Of a stretch of DNA of 33,675 bases, positions 1 through 6,801 are shown one piece after another. The position numbers and the translations under genes were made by a program. Each line of letters starts with the position of its first letter. The first letter of the stretch is position 1. The notes beneath the pieces are model-generated. The model was not told the DNA's origin. It saw only the letters and a program-made list of their open reading frames with translations, and made no database searches. The DNA is from Anabaena sp. 54 (GTDB lineage: Bacteria; Cyanobacteriota; Cyanobacteriia; Cyanobacteriales; Nostocaceae): positions 1 through 33,675 of the forward strand of contig OMJF01000234.1 of the NCBI GenBank assembly GCA_900299285.1. The letters run 5' to 3'.

Positions 1-106
1 CCTGGGTGGACTAAGGAAAAATTAAGGATTTGAAACCTGCGTAGGCAGGTTTTGTCTGTGTAGATGTGATTTCTAATCGCCCTTAGACTTTTAAAACATA
101 CTCTAA
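1..106 (-). mobile_element. Partial MITE-like repeat element, cut by window edge
   Basis: The reverse complement of this stretch matches 6422-6527 closely, including the terminal sequence (TTAGAGTATGTTTTAAAAGTCT here against TTAGAGGATGTTTGAAAAGTC there), the hairpin CCTGC-CTAC-GCAGG and the CCTTAGTCCACCCAGG block. No coding sequence is visible. The element runs off the left edge, so only one end is seen. It is a non-coding, probably non-autonomous element of the kind common in Nostocales genomes. Confidence 0.7.
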
Positions 107-136
107 TTTTAGATTTTAGATTTTAGATTTTAAATA
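107..136. repeat. Heptamer tandem repeat (ATTTTAG)
   Basis: About four copies of the 7-base unit ATTTTAG lie between the repeat element and the 3' end of the HPPD gene. Short heptameric tandem repeats (STRR) are typical of filamentous cyanobacteria. No function can be assigned. Confidence 0.6.
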
Positions 137-152
137 TTCAATGAAAAATGTC

Positions 153-1223
153 CTAACCGCTAACAAAACCACGTTTAATTTGTTCCCGTTCAATAGCTTG
201 AAATAAAGCCATAAAGTTACCTTCTCCAAAACCTTGAGCTAAAAGACGACGTTCAATAAACTCAAAGAAAAAAGTTGGTTCTGAGAAAATTGGCTGGCTG
301 AAAATTTGCAATAATAGCTGCCCTACAGTCGCATCTTCATGCCAGTCTACCAAAATTTCCTGCTGGGCGATCGCTTTTAATTCTTGAGGTGATAGGGAAA
401 ATTTATCTCGTTTTTGTAACTGGGAATAGTAATTTTGAGAAACGGAAAGAAAGGATAAACCAGCAGCGCGAAAACAAGCAATTGCATTAACAAGATTTGG
501 TATCAGTAAAGCAATATGTTGAATACCCGCCCCTCTATTCACCTCTATAAATTCCTGAATTTGCGAACTAGGTGACGCTGGTTCATTAATTGGTAATTGG
601 ATATTTCCATGGGGAGAAATCATCACCCGACTATGTAAACCAGAACGATCAGTTTTAATTTTAAAACTTTGTTGAGGCTGGAAATCAAAGATATTTTCAT
701 ACCAATTAACAGCGGTTTCTAACTCACCAACTCCCACATTCAAAACTAGATGATCAATTGCGGTAATAGCATAATGTACTTGTTCCCTCTTACCTCTTAC
801 CTCTTCCCTGATTTTGGCCTTATTTCTAGTAATTAATGTATGATTCAAACTACCCCAGGCAGCAATTTTAGCATACTTACAAAATCCAGTATCAACAACC
901 GGTTGGAGAACTGTTGCACCATTGCTTATGGCCTTGGCTGTCAATGCTTCCACGTTGTCCACAGCAAAGGCTATATCAGCCACACCAGGAGGATGTTGAC
1001 GTAAAAATTCAGCCACAGGACTAGTAGGTAAAATCGGAGAAGAAAGTAAAAAGCATACAGAACCACTTTTTACTACTTTTGTACAAGTATGCAAGGATTT
1101 TTGATGATAAGAAAGTCTTGGAAAAATGCCCTCATTTACTGCTTGAAAACCAAGACAATATACAAACCAATCTCTCCACTTTACTGCATCTTCAACATAG
1201 AAGTGAACATGATCAACCAGCAT
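153..1223 (-). CDS. hppD: 4-hydroxyphenylpyruvate dioxygenase
   Basis: The 356-residue protein is a tandem VOC-fold dioxygenase that converts 4-hydroxyphenylpyruvate to homogentisate, the head-group precursor of tocopherol in cyanobacteria. The three expected iron ligands can be placed: His158 (IDHLVLNV), His236 (GIQHIALL) and Glu321 (FFFEFIERR). The N-terminal half (about 1-135) is the degenerate VOC repeat and the C-terminal half (about 150-340) carries the metal site. The linker at residues 138-148 is encoded by a heptamer repeat (near 783-806), an unusual place for such repeats. The gene lies 62 bases downstream of a short-chain dehydrogenase on the same strand, so the two may be co-transcribed. 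Length is normal for the cyanobacterial family. The start is an ATG. Confidence 0.93.
   Translation of the reverse strand: MLVDHVHFYVEDAVKWRDWFVYCLGFQAVNEGIFPRLSYHQKSLHTCTKVVKSGSVCFLLSSPILPTSPVAEFLRQHPPGVADIAFAVDNVEALTAKAISNGATVLQPVVDTGFCKYAKIAAWGSLNHTLITRNKAKIREEVRGKREQVHYAITAIDHLVLNVGVGELETAVNWYENIFDFQPQQSFKIKTDRSGLHSRVMISPHGNIQLPINEPASPSSQIQEFIEVNRGAGIQHIALLIPNLVNAIACFRAAGLSFLSVSQNYYSQLQKRDKFSLSPQELKAIAQQEILVDWHEDATVGQLLLQIFSQPIFSEPTFFFEFIERRLLAQGFGEGNFMALFQAIEREQIKRGFVSG
783..806. repeat. Heptamer repeat inside the HPPD coding region
   Basis: On the plus strand the unit CTCTTAC/CTCTTCC repeats three times in a row; on the coding strand it reads as GGTAAGA/GGGAAGA units, like the STRR repeats seen between genes in Nostocales. 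It encodes a charged stretch (REEVRGKREQ) in the linker between the two VOC halves. Confidence 0.6.
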
Positions 1224-1285
1224 AACTTATTCAAAATCAAGTATTCAAAATCAAGTATTTATTATCAGCTTTTATCTGTTAGATA

Positions 1286-1996
1286 CTAGAAAAATAAATG
1301 GCTCTCAGGTTGAATATTAATTTCCATTGGTATAGCCTGGGGTTCAGCTGATAAAGCATAGAAAATCGCATTTGCAGCAGTTTCACAACTCAGCATTTTA
1401 TGCCGATCTACTTTTAAATTTACCTGATCCCAAAAAGGAGAATCTATTCCCCCAAAGTAAAACAGCGTTATCTTCACCCCAAAGCGTTTTAATTCTTCTG
1501 CTATGGATTTACTAAAACCCACTACACCAAATTTAGAAGCAGAATAAGCCGCAGCCATGGGCATAGAATGTTTACCTAAAATACCGACAACGTTACAAAT
1601 ATGACCAGATTTACGTTTTTGCATCTCTTTCGCTGCCGCCTGAGTCGTGTAAAAACAGCCTTTTAAATTCAAATCTAGCATTTTATCTAAATCTGACGGT
1701 TCAATGGTGTTGTAGGCTTTAAGAATGCCCGCTCCGGCTGCATTTACTAAGACATCAATCTGTCCAAACCGGCTGATTGTCCTTGCGATTAATGTATCTA
1801 CTTGTTGAGGTTGAGTAATATCAGTGGCAGATATCAGTACATCTATTGGTAACTCAGTTGCTAATGCTGCTAATTTTTCCGCGTTTCTAGCTGCGAGTAC
1901 CAACCTCGCACCTGTGGAAGCCAATTGACGGGTCAAGGTTGCACCAATACCACCAGTAGCACCCACAATGACAATAACTTTATCTTCTAGCATCAC
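1286..1996 (-). CDS. SDR family NAD(P)-dependent oxidoreductase
   Basis: The 236-residue protein has the classical short-chain dehydrogenase layout: a Rossmann nucleotide site GATGGIG at about 12-18, the structural motif NAAG at 85-88, Asn110, and the active-site YSASK with Tyr151 and Lys155. The catalytic serine normally found 13 residues before the tyrosine is absent: the position is Gly138 within NVVGILG. Either a nearby residue such as Ser144 replaces it or catalysis is altered. The substrate is unknown. A two-codon start (ATG ATG) leaves the first residue uncertain. It lies just upstream of HPPD on the same strand and may share its transcript. Confidence 0.88.
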   Translation of the reverse strand: MMLEDKVIVIVGATGGIGATLTRQLASTGARLVLAARNAEKLAALATELPIDVLISATDITQPQQVDTLIARTISRFGQIDVLVNAAGAGILKAYNTIEPSDLDKMLDLNLKGCFYTTQAAAKEMQKRKSGHICNVVGILGKHSMPMAAAYSASKFGVVGFSKSIAEELKRFGVKITLFYFGGIDSPFWDQVNLKVDRHKMLSCETAANAIFYALSAEPQAIPMEINIQPESHLFF

Positions 1997-2081
1997 ATTA
2001 TTTACATTTCTTTACAGACTACATCAGTATAGCAATCCTTGATGTGCAAATCCCCCACTTCAACAGAGAAATTTATCATTT

Positions 2082-3785
2082 ATGGATATTATAAATCTAA
2101 TAAGTTTCAAAAACCCTATGTTAACAGGCACAATTTTACAGAATGGAAAATATACCATCCTCCAGGAAATAGGGCGGGGCGGATTTGGTGTTACCTTTAA
2201 AGCTATGCACCACTATTTAGGTCAAGAAGTGGTAATGAAGACTATCCATGAACACTTGCGACAACATCCCGATTTTCCCAAATTCCAGCGCCAATTTCAA
2301 GAGGAGGCCAAAAGATTAGCTACTTGTGTTCATCCTCACATTGTCCGGGTAAGTGACTTTTTTCAGGAAGACAGTCTACCCTATATGGTCATGGAATACA
2401 TTCCTGGAGAGACTTTAGGTACAGCATTTGTATTACCAGGCACACCCCTACCAGAAGCCACCGCTATTCATTATATCCGCCAAATAGGCGCGGCTTTACA
2501 GGTAGTACATAATAACGGGTTATTACACAGAGATGTTAAACCAGATAATATTATTTTGCGTCAAGGAACTCAGGAAGTAGTATTAATTGATTTTGGTATT
2601 GCTAGGGAATTTAATAACGGGGCAAAACAGACACACACAAGTTTGGTCAGCGAGGGTTATGCACCCATTGAACAATATTTAACTCAAGCACCACGCACAG
2701 CAGCCACAGATGTTTATGGTTTAGCAGCGACCTTATATGCACTATTAACGGCACAAGTTCCTATACCTGCATTATTGCGCGATCGCCAAAAAATGCCCTC
2801 ACCAAAAGAACTACAGCCCCATCTCAGCGCGGTTGTTAATGAAGCAGTGATGCGGGGAATGGCTATAGAACCCCAATTTCGGCCTACTACAGTCGCAGAA
2901 TGGCTACAAATGTTGCCGGGAAATGGGTTGAATGTCATGTCACCAATTTTACCTACTCAATCAGTACCTACTATTAATTTATCGGGTTTAAAATCAAAAA
3001 ATTTACATAAAAAAGTTACTCCTGTTCCCATTTCTAAACCATCAGTTATCAACAAAGTCCCTAGTATCAAACAAAAAGCAGGTGTACCGAAAGGAGTTAT
3101 TGGTGTCGGTATCGCTTTTCTTGCAGCTACAGCAGGCTTTAGCATGATTCGGAACTTATCAAAGCTATCACCTAAACCACTTCTCCAACAACCTACTTAC
3201 GAATCTAACACACCCAAACCTGTTGTCGAAATATCACCATCACCTGAAAATAAAAATGAAAGTGAAAAGACTCAAACCTCCTATTCTAGGGAATCTATAC
3301 CAGTGCGTAGTGTGAGAAGAAGAAGAAAAAATGTGATTGTTCCTCCAGCACCAACTCCTAATAGTAATAGCAGTTATGAAGAAAAAGCACCTCAAGATAA
3401 TCCTCAACCCACCCCAACTCCTGATACAACAATAGAGAAATCAACACCAGTGGTTACTTCTTCCCCATCTTCCTCATCTTCCCCATCTTCCTCATCTTCC
3501 TCATCTTCCTCATCTTCCCCATCTTCCCCATCTTCCCCATCTTTGGTAGACACTTTACGCGAGGCTAAAAAATCGCAGAAAACTGATCCTCCAGTCCCCA
3601 AAAATACCCTACCAGAATCTAATCAAAATCAAGCTCCCGTAATTATCCCCCAGAAAGAACCTCAACCAGCAAATTCTTCTTCTGTGGAAGTCCCAACCCA
3701 AGAAACAAACCAAAATCAAGCACCAGAAAATCAACCGCAAAAGGCAGAAAAACCACCACAAGATACAGAAAAACCACCACAATAA
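2082..3785 (+). CDS. Serine/threonine protein kinase with membrane anchor and Pro/Ser-rich tail
   Basis: A eukaryotic-type (Hanks) kinase domain fills residues 20-285: glycine loop GRGGFG 31-36, ATP lysine K53, catalytic HRDVKPDN 149-156 and DFG 170-172. A single hydrophobic segment follows at about 340-360 and then a long, low-complexity Pro/Ser/Gln/Lys tail to residue 567, probably outside the membrane. The tail contains nine 9-base repeats coding for Ser/Pro. Many cyanobacterial relatives begin MLTGTIL, so Met13 (base 2118) is the likelier start. Its target is unknown. The divergent SDR gene shares the 85-base upstream gap. The final residues repeat DTEKPPQ twice. Confidence 0.92.
   Translation: MDIINLISFKNPMLTGTILQNGKYTILQEIGRGGFGVTFKAMHHYLGQEVVMKTIHEHLRQHPDFPKFQRQFQEEAKRLATCVHPHIVRVSDFFQEDSLPYMVMEYIPGETLGTAFVLPGTPLPEATAIHYIRQIGAALQVVHNNGLLHRDVKPDNIILRQGTQEVVLIDFGIAREFNNGAKQTHTSLVSEGYAPIEQYLTQAPRTAATDVYGLAATLYALLTAQVPIPALLRDRQKMPSPKELQPHLSAVVNEAVMRGMAIEPQFRPTTVAEWLQMLPGNGLNVMSPILPTQSVPTINLSGLKSKNLHKKVTPVPISKPSVINKVPSIKQKAGVPKGVIGVGIAFLAATAGFSMIRNLSKLSPKPLLQQPTYESNTPKPVVEISPSPENKNESEKTQTSYSRESIPVRSVRRRRKNVIVPPAPTPNSNSSYEEKAPQDNPQPTPTPDTTIEKSTPVVTSSPSSSSSPSSSSSSSSSSSPSSPSSPSLVDTLREAKKSQKTDPPVPKNTLPESNQNQAPVIIPQKEPQPANSSSVEVPTQETNQNQAPENQPQKAEKPPQDTEKPPQ
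3460..3540. repeat. 9-base tandem repeat, nine copies, in the kinase tail
   Basis: The unit CTTCC(C/T)CAT repeats nine times without interruption, differing only at the sixth base. In frame it encodes Ser-Ser-Pro or Ser-Ser-Ser, so a change in copy number lengthens or shortens the tail without shifting the frame. Confidence 0.9.
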
Positions 3786-3798
3786 GCAGTAAATTCAA

Positions 3799-3883
3799 CG
3801 GAGAGGGGGGGATTCGAACCCCCGTTGAGTTTCCCCAAAACGCATTTCGAGTGCGTCACCATCAACCACTCGGACACCTCTCC
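3799..3883 (-). tRNA. tRNA-Ser (anticodon CGA)
   Basis: The reverse complement folds as a class II tRNA. The acceptor stem is GGAGAGG/CCTCTCC with discriminator G, the anticodon stem ACGCA/TGCGT surrounds loop CTCGAAA (anticodon CGA, reads UCG), a long variable arm GGGGAAACTC follows, and the T arm is GGGGGTTCGAATCCCCC. The long variable arm and G73 are serine-tRNA identity features. CCA is not encoded. It lies 14 bases after the kinase stop codon, on the other strand. Confidence 0.96.
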
Positions 3884-3940
3884 AAGAAATTATGATTAAT
3901 TGGGATTATAGCATAACAAGAAAGAAAATTTCTGTGTGTT

Positions 3941-4636
3941 CTAGGTCAACCTGCCATAACGTGCTGTCATTACACTTTCAGGATGAGATTGATTATATAA
4001 CCAAGCCCACATTTGATCACCAAAGGAAAAATGCCACCATTCTCTGGGATTACGTTGAAATCCAGCTTTTAACATGACATTGTGCAATAATTGGCGGTGA
4101 GTATGGTAGGTTTGATGAATATTAATATAATAATCGGGATGCGATCGCTCAGACATTTCATCAATGGGTGAACCCATATCCACAATTTCCCCGATATCAT
4201 TGACTAAGGTAATATCTACCGCAGCACCCGTACTATGAGGAGGAGGGGTATTCATATCCAAACTCGGTACAGCCCAAATTTCATAAACTGCTTCCCAGAC
4301 TTCTTCGAGTTGCTCAGGTGACAATTCTGCTGCTGTTAAACCCCTGTTTTCCAACGCTTCCCTAAAACTATAATCTACCATAAATTGTTGGATAGCTACG
4401 GGACGATAAGCATCGAATATTTGAATGTACCAATGGGGATGTAGTAATTGTAAATAATTTTGCGCCTGAATCAAATTGGAAATTACACTTTCGCGCAAAT
4501 AATAAGGTGAATGTTCTCCATAATTAGCACCTAACTTTTGATAAGGGTGAGGAGATTCTACCGCAAATAACTCCAGAGGAATTTTCACTAAAGGTTCACC
4601 ACATTCAATAATGGGGATTTGGTGGTATGGCCGCAT
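3941..4636 (-). CDS. D-alanyl-D-alanine dipeptidase (VanX/DdpX-like, M15D)
   Basis: This 231-residue protein matches the zinc D-Ala-D-Ala dipeptidase family. The zinc-binding motif is HSTGAAVD (His134, Asp141), the second half of the site is EWWHF (Glu199 as base, His202 as ligand), and DAYRP (Arg78) corresponds to the transition-state arginine region of VanX. It should hydrolyse D-Ala-D-Ala, most likely for peptidoglycan turnover and recycling, since no van resistance genes are nearby. No signal peptide is visible, so a cytoplasmic site is expected. The gene stands alone, convergent with the tRNA region and followed upstream by yidD on the same strand after a 178-base gap. Confidence 0.92.
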   Translation of the reverse strand: MRPYHQIPIIECGEPLVKIPLELFAVESPHPYQKLGANYGEHSPYYLRESVISNLIQAQNYLQLLHPHWYIQIFDAYRPVAIQQFMVDYSFREALENRGLTAAELSPEQLEEVWEAVYEIWAVPSLDMNTPPPHSTGAAVDITLVNDIGEIVDMGSPIDEMSERSHPDYYINIHQTYHTHRQLLHNVMLKAGFQRNPREWWHFSFGDQMWAWLYNQSHPESVMTARYGRLT

Positions 4637-4720
4637 TTTAATTGCTAATTTGATCTAAGATGTCAGAGTTGTATCATGCTAGTCTAAATTACAGCGTGTT
4701 GATACATATTGATTTAAACC

Positions 4721-4748
4721 TTGTGCGGGCAATATGCCCGCACCACAA
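4721..4748. repeat. Dispersed palindrome (GTGCGGGC hairpin)
   Basis: A perfect hairpin GTGCGGGC-AATAT-GCCCGCAC lies in the gap between yidD and the dipeptidase gene. A degenerate relative sits at 15821-15844, so this is a dispersed family rather than a gene-specific terminator. Confidence 0.75.
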
Positions 4749-4814
4749 GAGTTTTATCATTAATATTCATAAATAATCTTAAATATTAATAAATATTAAA
4801 TATAAGACACTATT

Positions 4815-5075
4815 TCAGTGTTCATGTTCACAACAAGATTTTTTCTTGACATTGGGAACAGGATCATAACCTCCTGGATGAAAAGGATGACAGCGTAAAA
4901 TCCGCATAATAGCCATCCAACCACCCCGAAACACCCCAAACCGTTCAATTGCTTGAATCGCATACATAGAACAAGTCGGTTGAAAACGACAAGTGGGGGG
5001 AAACAGAGGAGAAATAAATAAACGATAACCCTGAATGAGCCAAATCAATAACATTTTCAATATTTTCATACCCAA
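4815..5075 (-). CDS. yidD: Membrane protein insertion efficiency factor YidD
   Basis: The 86-residue protein carries the full YidD signature: an amphipathic N-terminal helix ([14 protein letters not shown]), [21 protein letters not shown] with its conserved cysteines, and a C-terminal [13 protein letters not shown]. It assists membrane insertion together with YidC/Oxa1 at the inner face of the membrane. The second Met (codon 3) is an equally good start. It is transcribed away from the neighbouring kinase-like membrane protein gene, with a gap of only 38 bases between the two starts, so their promoters overlap. Confidence 0.95.
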   Translation of the reverse strand: MGMKILKMLLIWLIQGYRLFISPLFPPTCRFQPTCSMYAIQAIERFGVFRGGWMAIMRILRCHPFHPGGYDPVPNVKKKSCCEHEH

Positions 5076-5113
5076 ACCTTATAAAGTAGGATTAAAGTGA
5101 AAAATACCCCAAT

Positions 5114-5827
5114 TTGACATTGTTTAACACATTTCTCGGCTTAGAAACCATTTCCCCATTATCGCTGCAAATTGCCCCCGCTGCGGCTTGGGTAGGATTA
5201 ATTATCTGTATTGCTTGGGTAGTATATCGTTTTACTGATAGTGAAACAGAAATCATTCGTAAAATCGTGCATATTGGCATGGGTAACGTGATTTTAATTG
5301 CTTGGTGGTTAGATATTCCTGCTTATGTAGGAATTACAGCTTCAATTTTGGCGAGTATTATCACCTTGATATCCTATAAATTCCCCATTTTTCCTGGTAT
5401 TAATAGCGTCGGTCGTCAGAGTTTAGGAACATTTTTCTATGCTGTGAGTATTGGGGTTTTAGTAGGTATTTTTTGGCATTTACACCAACCTGAATACGCC
5501 GTTTTAGGGATTATGATTATGGCTTGGGGAGATGGATTAGCTGCTTTAATTGGTAAACGTTTTGGCCAACATAAATACATATTTTTTGGTTCTCAAAAAA
5601 GCTGGGAAGGTTCTTTAACAGTGACTTTAATTAGTTATTTGATTTGTGTAACTATTTTACTTGCTACTCAAGGTAATATTTGGCAAACTTGGATAGTTTC
5701 TTTAATAGTTGCCTTAGTAGCTACGATTTTAGAAGCATTTTCTTTTTGGGGAATAGATAATTTAACCGTTCCTGTCGGTAGCGCTACTTGTGCTTATCTG
5801 TTAGCGCAGATACTGTTTAATTACTGA
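5114..5827 (+). CDS. Diacylglycerol/polyprenol kinase family membrane protein (VTE5/SEC59-like)
   Basis: The 237-residue protein has about six to seven hydrophobic segments and conserved polar stretches characteristic of the SEC59/DGK1/VTE5 group: RKIVHIGMGN near residue 50, MAWGDGLAALIGKRFG near 140 and KSWEGSLTV near 160. In plants and some cyanobacteria members phosphorylate phytol for tocopherol synthesis, which would fit with the HPPD gene in the same window, but the substrate is not shown by sequence. The start is a TTG, since no ATG precedes the conserved region; the bases TTGACA at the start also resemble a -35 element, so the exact start is uncertain. Confidence 0.85.
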   Translation: MTLFNTFLGLETISPLSLQIAPAAAWVGLIICIAWVVYRFTDSETEIIRKIVHIGMGNVILIAWWLDIPAYVGITASILASIITLISYKFPIFPGINSVGRQSLGTFFYAVSIGVLVGIFWHLHQPEYAVLGIMIMAWGDGLAALIGKRFGQHKYIFFGSQKSWEGSLTVTLISYLICVTILLATQGNIWQTWIVSLIVALVATILEAFSFWGIDNLTVPVGSATCAYLLAQILFNY

Positions 5828-5976
5828 ATGATTGCTGGTATAGGCAAATATCTAAAAATATAGATATTAAATTTTTTGTGGAGAGAAAAAAAATTAAACA
5901 ACAAACATTATGGATTATCAAGATTTTAGAAAATAAAATTAATTTATGAATAATGATTATTTTAGGGATAAAAAAC

Positions 5977-6024
5977 TATTTTGTCTCTACTTTTAGAAGT
6001 TATTTTGTCTCTACTTATAGAGGT
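5977..6024. repeat. 24-base direct repeat upstream of the first export-peptide gene
   Basis: Two adjacent 24-base units, 5977-6000 and 6001-6024, begin TATTTTGTCTCTACTT and differ at only two positions. They sit about 110-160 bases before the first precursor gene, in a 310-base gap that otherwise holds no coding signal. They could be a regulator-binding pair or an accidental duplication. Confidence 0.7.
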
Positions 6025-6094
6025 AAATTTGCAAACATTACTTTCTATCCTTAGATTTATGAAATATTAGCCAACAATGCTTATAGTTGAGTTG

Positions 6095-6114
6095 TTAGGT
6101 CATAAAACACCTAA
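6095..6114 (+). promoter_or_regulatory. Small inverted repeat upstream of precursor 1
   Basis: TTAGGT-(8 bases)-ACCTAA lies 9 bases before the Shine-Dalgarno GTGAGG of the first precursor gene. Similar small inverted repeats occur at a comparable place before the other precursor genes, so it may be an operator or a leader hairpin. Confidence 0.45.
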
Positions 6115-6137
6115 TTATGCAAGTGAGGCTAATAATC

Positions 6138-6401
6138 GTGTCAAAGCAAATGTTAACCGTCTTATCAGATCAAGAACAAGAGTTACTAACTGGTGGTGCA
6201 GATTTTTCCCTCAACTCAAGTGCTTTTGGTAACAGACGTTCAGGCACCTTGGGTGAAAGCAATTCTAATCTTCAAGGTAGTACAGTCAAAGGTGGAGGTC
6301 TTAATAATACCACCGTTACTGCATCAACAGGTGCTGTAGGTATAACTGCGCCCGTTGCACCTGCTGTTCCCGCTGTACCTGTTGTCACTCTTCCTTCATA
6401 G
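6138..6401 (+). CDS. Double-glycine leader peptide precursor 1 (Pro/Val-rich core)
   Basis: Small secreted-peptide precursor of 87 residues. The GTG at 6138 is preferred as start over the in-frame ATG at 6117, because GTGAGG at 6123-6128 is then the ribosome-binding site and the protein begins MSKQ, as in the sister genes (MSxQN). The 20-residue leader contains LSDQEQELLTGG; cutting after Gly-Gly would release a 67-residue core rich in Ser, Asn and Gly, ending in alternating Pro/Val/Ala (APVAPAVPAVPVVTLP). No Cys is present and no modification enzyme is nearby, so an unmodified product is likely. It lies 5' of the HlyD-transporter pair. Function of the core is unknown. Confidence 0.82.
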   Translation: MSKQMLTVLSDQEQELLTGGADFSLNSSAFGNRRSGTLGESNSNLQGSTVKGGGLNNTTVTASTGAVGITAPVAPAVPAVPVVTLPS

Positions 6402-6421
6402 ATTTGGATAATAAAAACAAA

Positions 6422-6610
6422 TTAGAGGATGTTTGAAAAGTCTAAAAGCGATTATAAATCACATCTACACAGACAAAACCTGCCTACGCAGGTTTCAAAT
6501 CCTTAATTTTTCCTTAGTTCACCCAGGTGGACTTTGCTTGTGTAGTAGCGTTCGCAAACCGTGCCGTAGTCTCTATTATATTCGCCATAAACTTTTAAGA
6601 CAACCTCTTA
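6422..6610 (+). mobile_element. MITE-like element with imperfect terminal inverted repeats
   Basis: The 189-base segment starts TTAGAGGATGTTTGAAAAGT and ends ACTTTTAAGACAACCTCTTA; the ends are inverted repeats matching at 16 of 20 positions. Inside are two hairpins, CCTGC-CTAC-GCAGG and CCACCCAGGTGG. The left half is repeated in inverse orientation at 1-106. It has no credible coding capacity; an 88-codon open frame across it only reflects the repeat. The element separates precursor 1 from the hlyD gene. Confidence 0.7.
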
Positions 6611-6611
6611 G

Positions 6612-6716
6612 GATTCCAGAGTTATTTTACCATTTTCTCTTTTGCCAAACCCAATTCATATCACCGGCTGAATTTGGGAGAATAGCATTAGTGAATTAGT
6701 TTCTGGAATCTTTTTT
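6612..6716 (+). promoter_or_regulatory. Large nested hairpin followed by a T-run, before hlyD
   Basis: GATTCCAGA at 6612-6620 pairs with TCTGGAATC at 6702-6710. Inside this, CCCAATTCA pairs with TGAATTTGGG with one bulged base. The outer stem is followed directly by TTTTTT. The arrangement resembles a long terminator or attenuator in the transcript reaching hlyD. Confidence 0.45.
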
Positions 6717-6763
6717 ATGCAAAATTTATGCAAAATTTATGCAAAATATATGCAAAATATATG
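6717..6763 (+). promoter_or_regulatory. 11-base phased A-tract repeat upstream of hlyD
   Basis: ATGCAAAATTT, ATGCAAAATTT, ATGCAAAATAT and ATGCAAAATAT follow each other exactly, then a partial fifth copy. Runs of A spaced one helical turn apart are known to bend DNA. The array ends about 40 bases before the hlyD start codon. Confidence 0.75.
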
Positions 6764-6801
6764 CAATTCAACTATTGATTTATAACTAAAGGTATAATAC
6801 T

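Noticed and set aside
3460..3540. CRISPR-like array
   Set aside because: The units are 9 bases, contiguous and coding; there are no spacers. No CRISPR repeat-spacer pattern was found anywhere in the window.
3404..3601. A minus-strand acidic protein (Glu/Asp-Gly repeats) opposite the kinase tail
   Set aside because: It is the antisense reading of the 9-base repeat array in the kinase gene.
6433..6699. An 88-codon open frame between precursor 1 and hlyD
   Set aside because: It lies across the MITE-like element and hairpins; the translation reflects repeat DNA and has no protein-like pattern or ribosome-binding site.
6775..6798. TTGATT...TATAAT as the promoter of hlyD
   Set aside because: The spacing is only 12 bases and TATAAT ends 3 bases before the ATG, so it cannot serve as a normal promoter.
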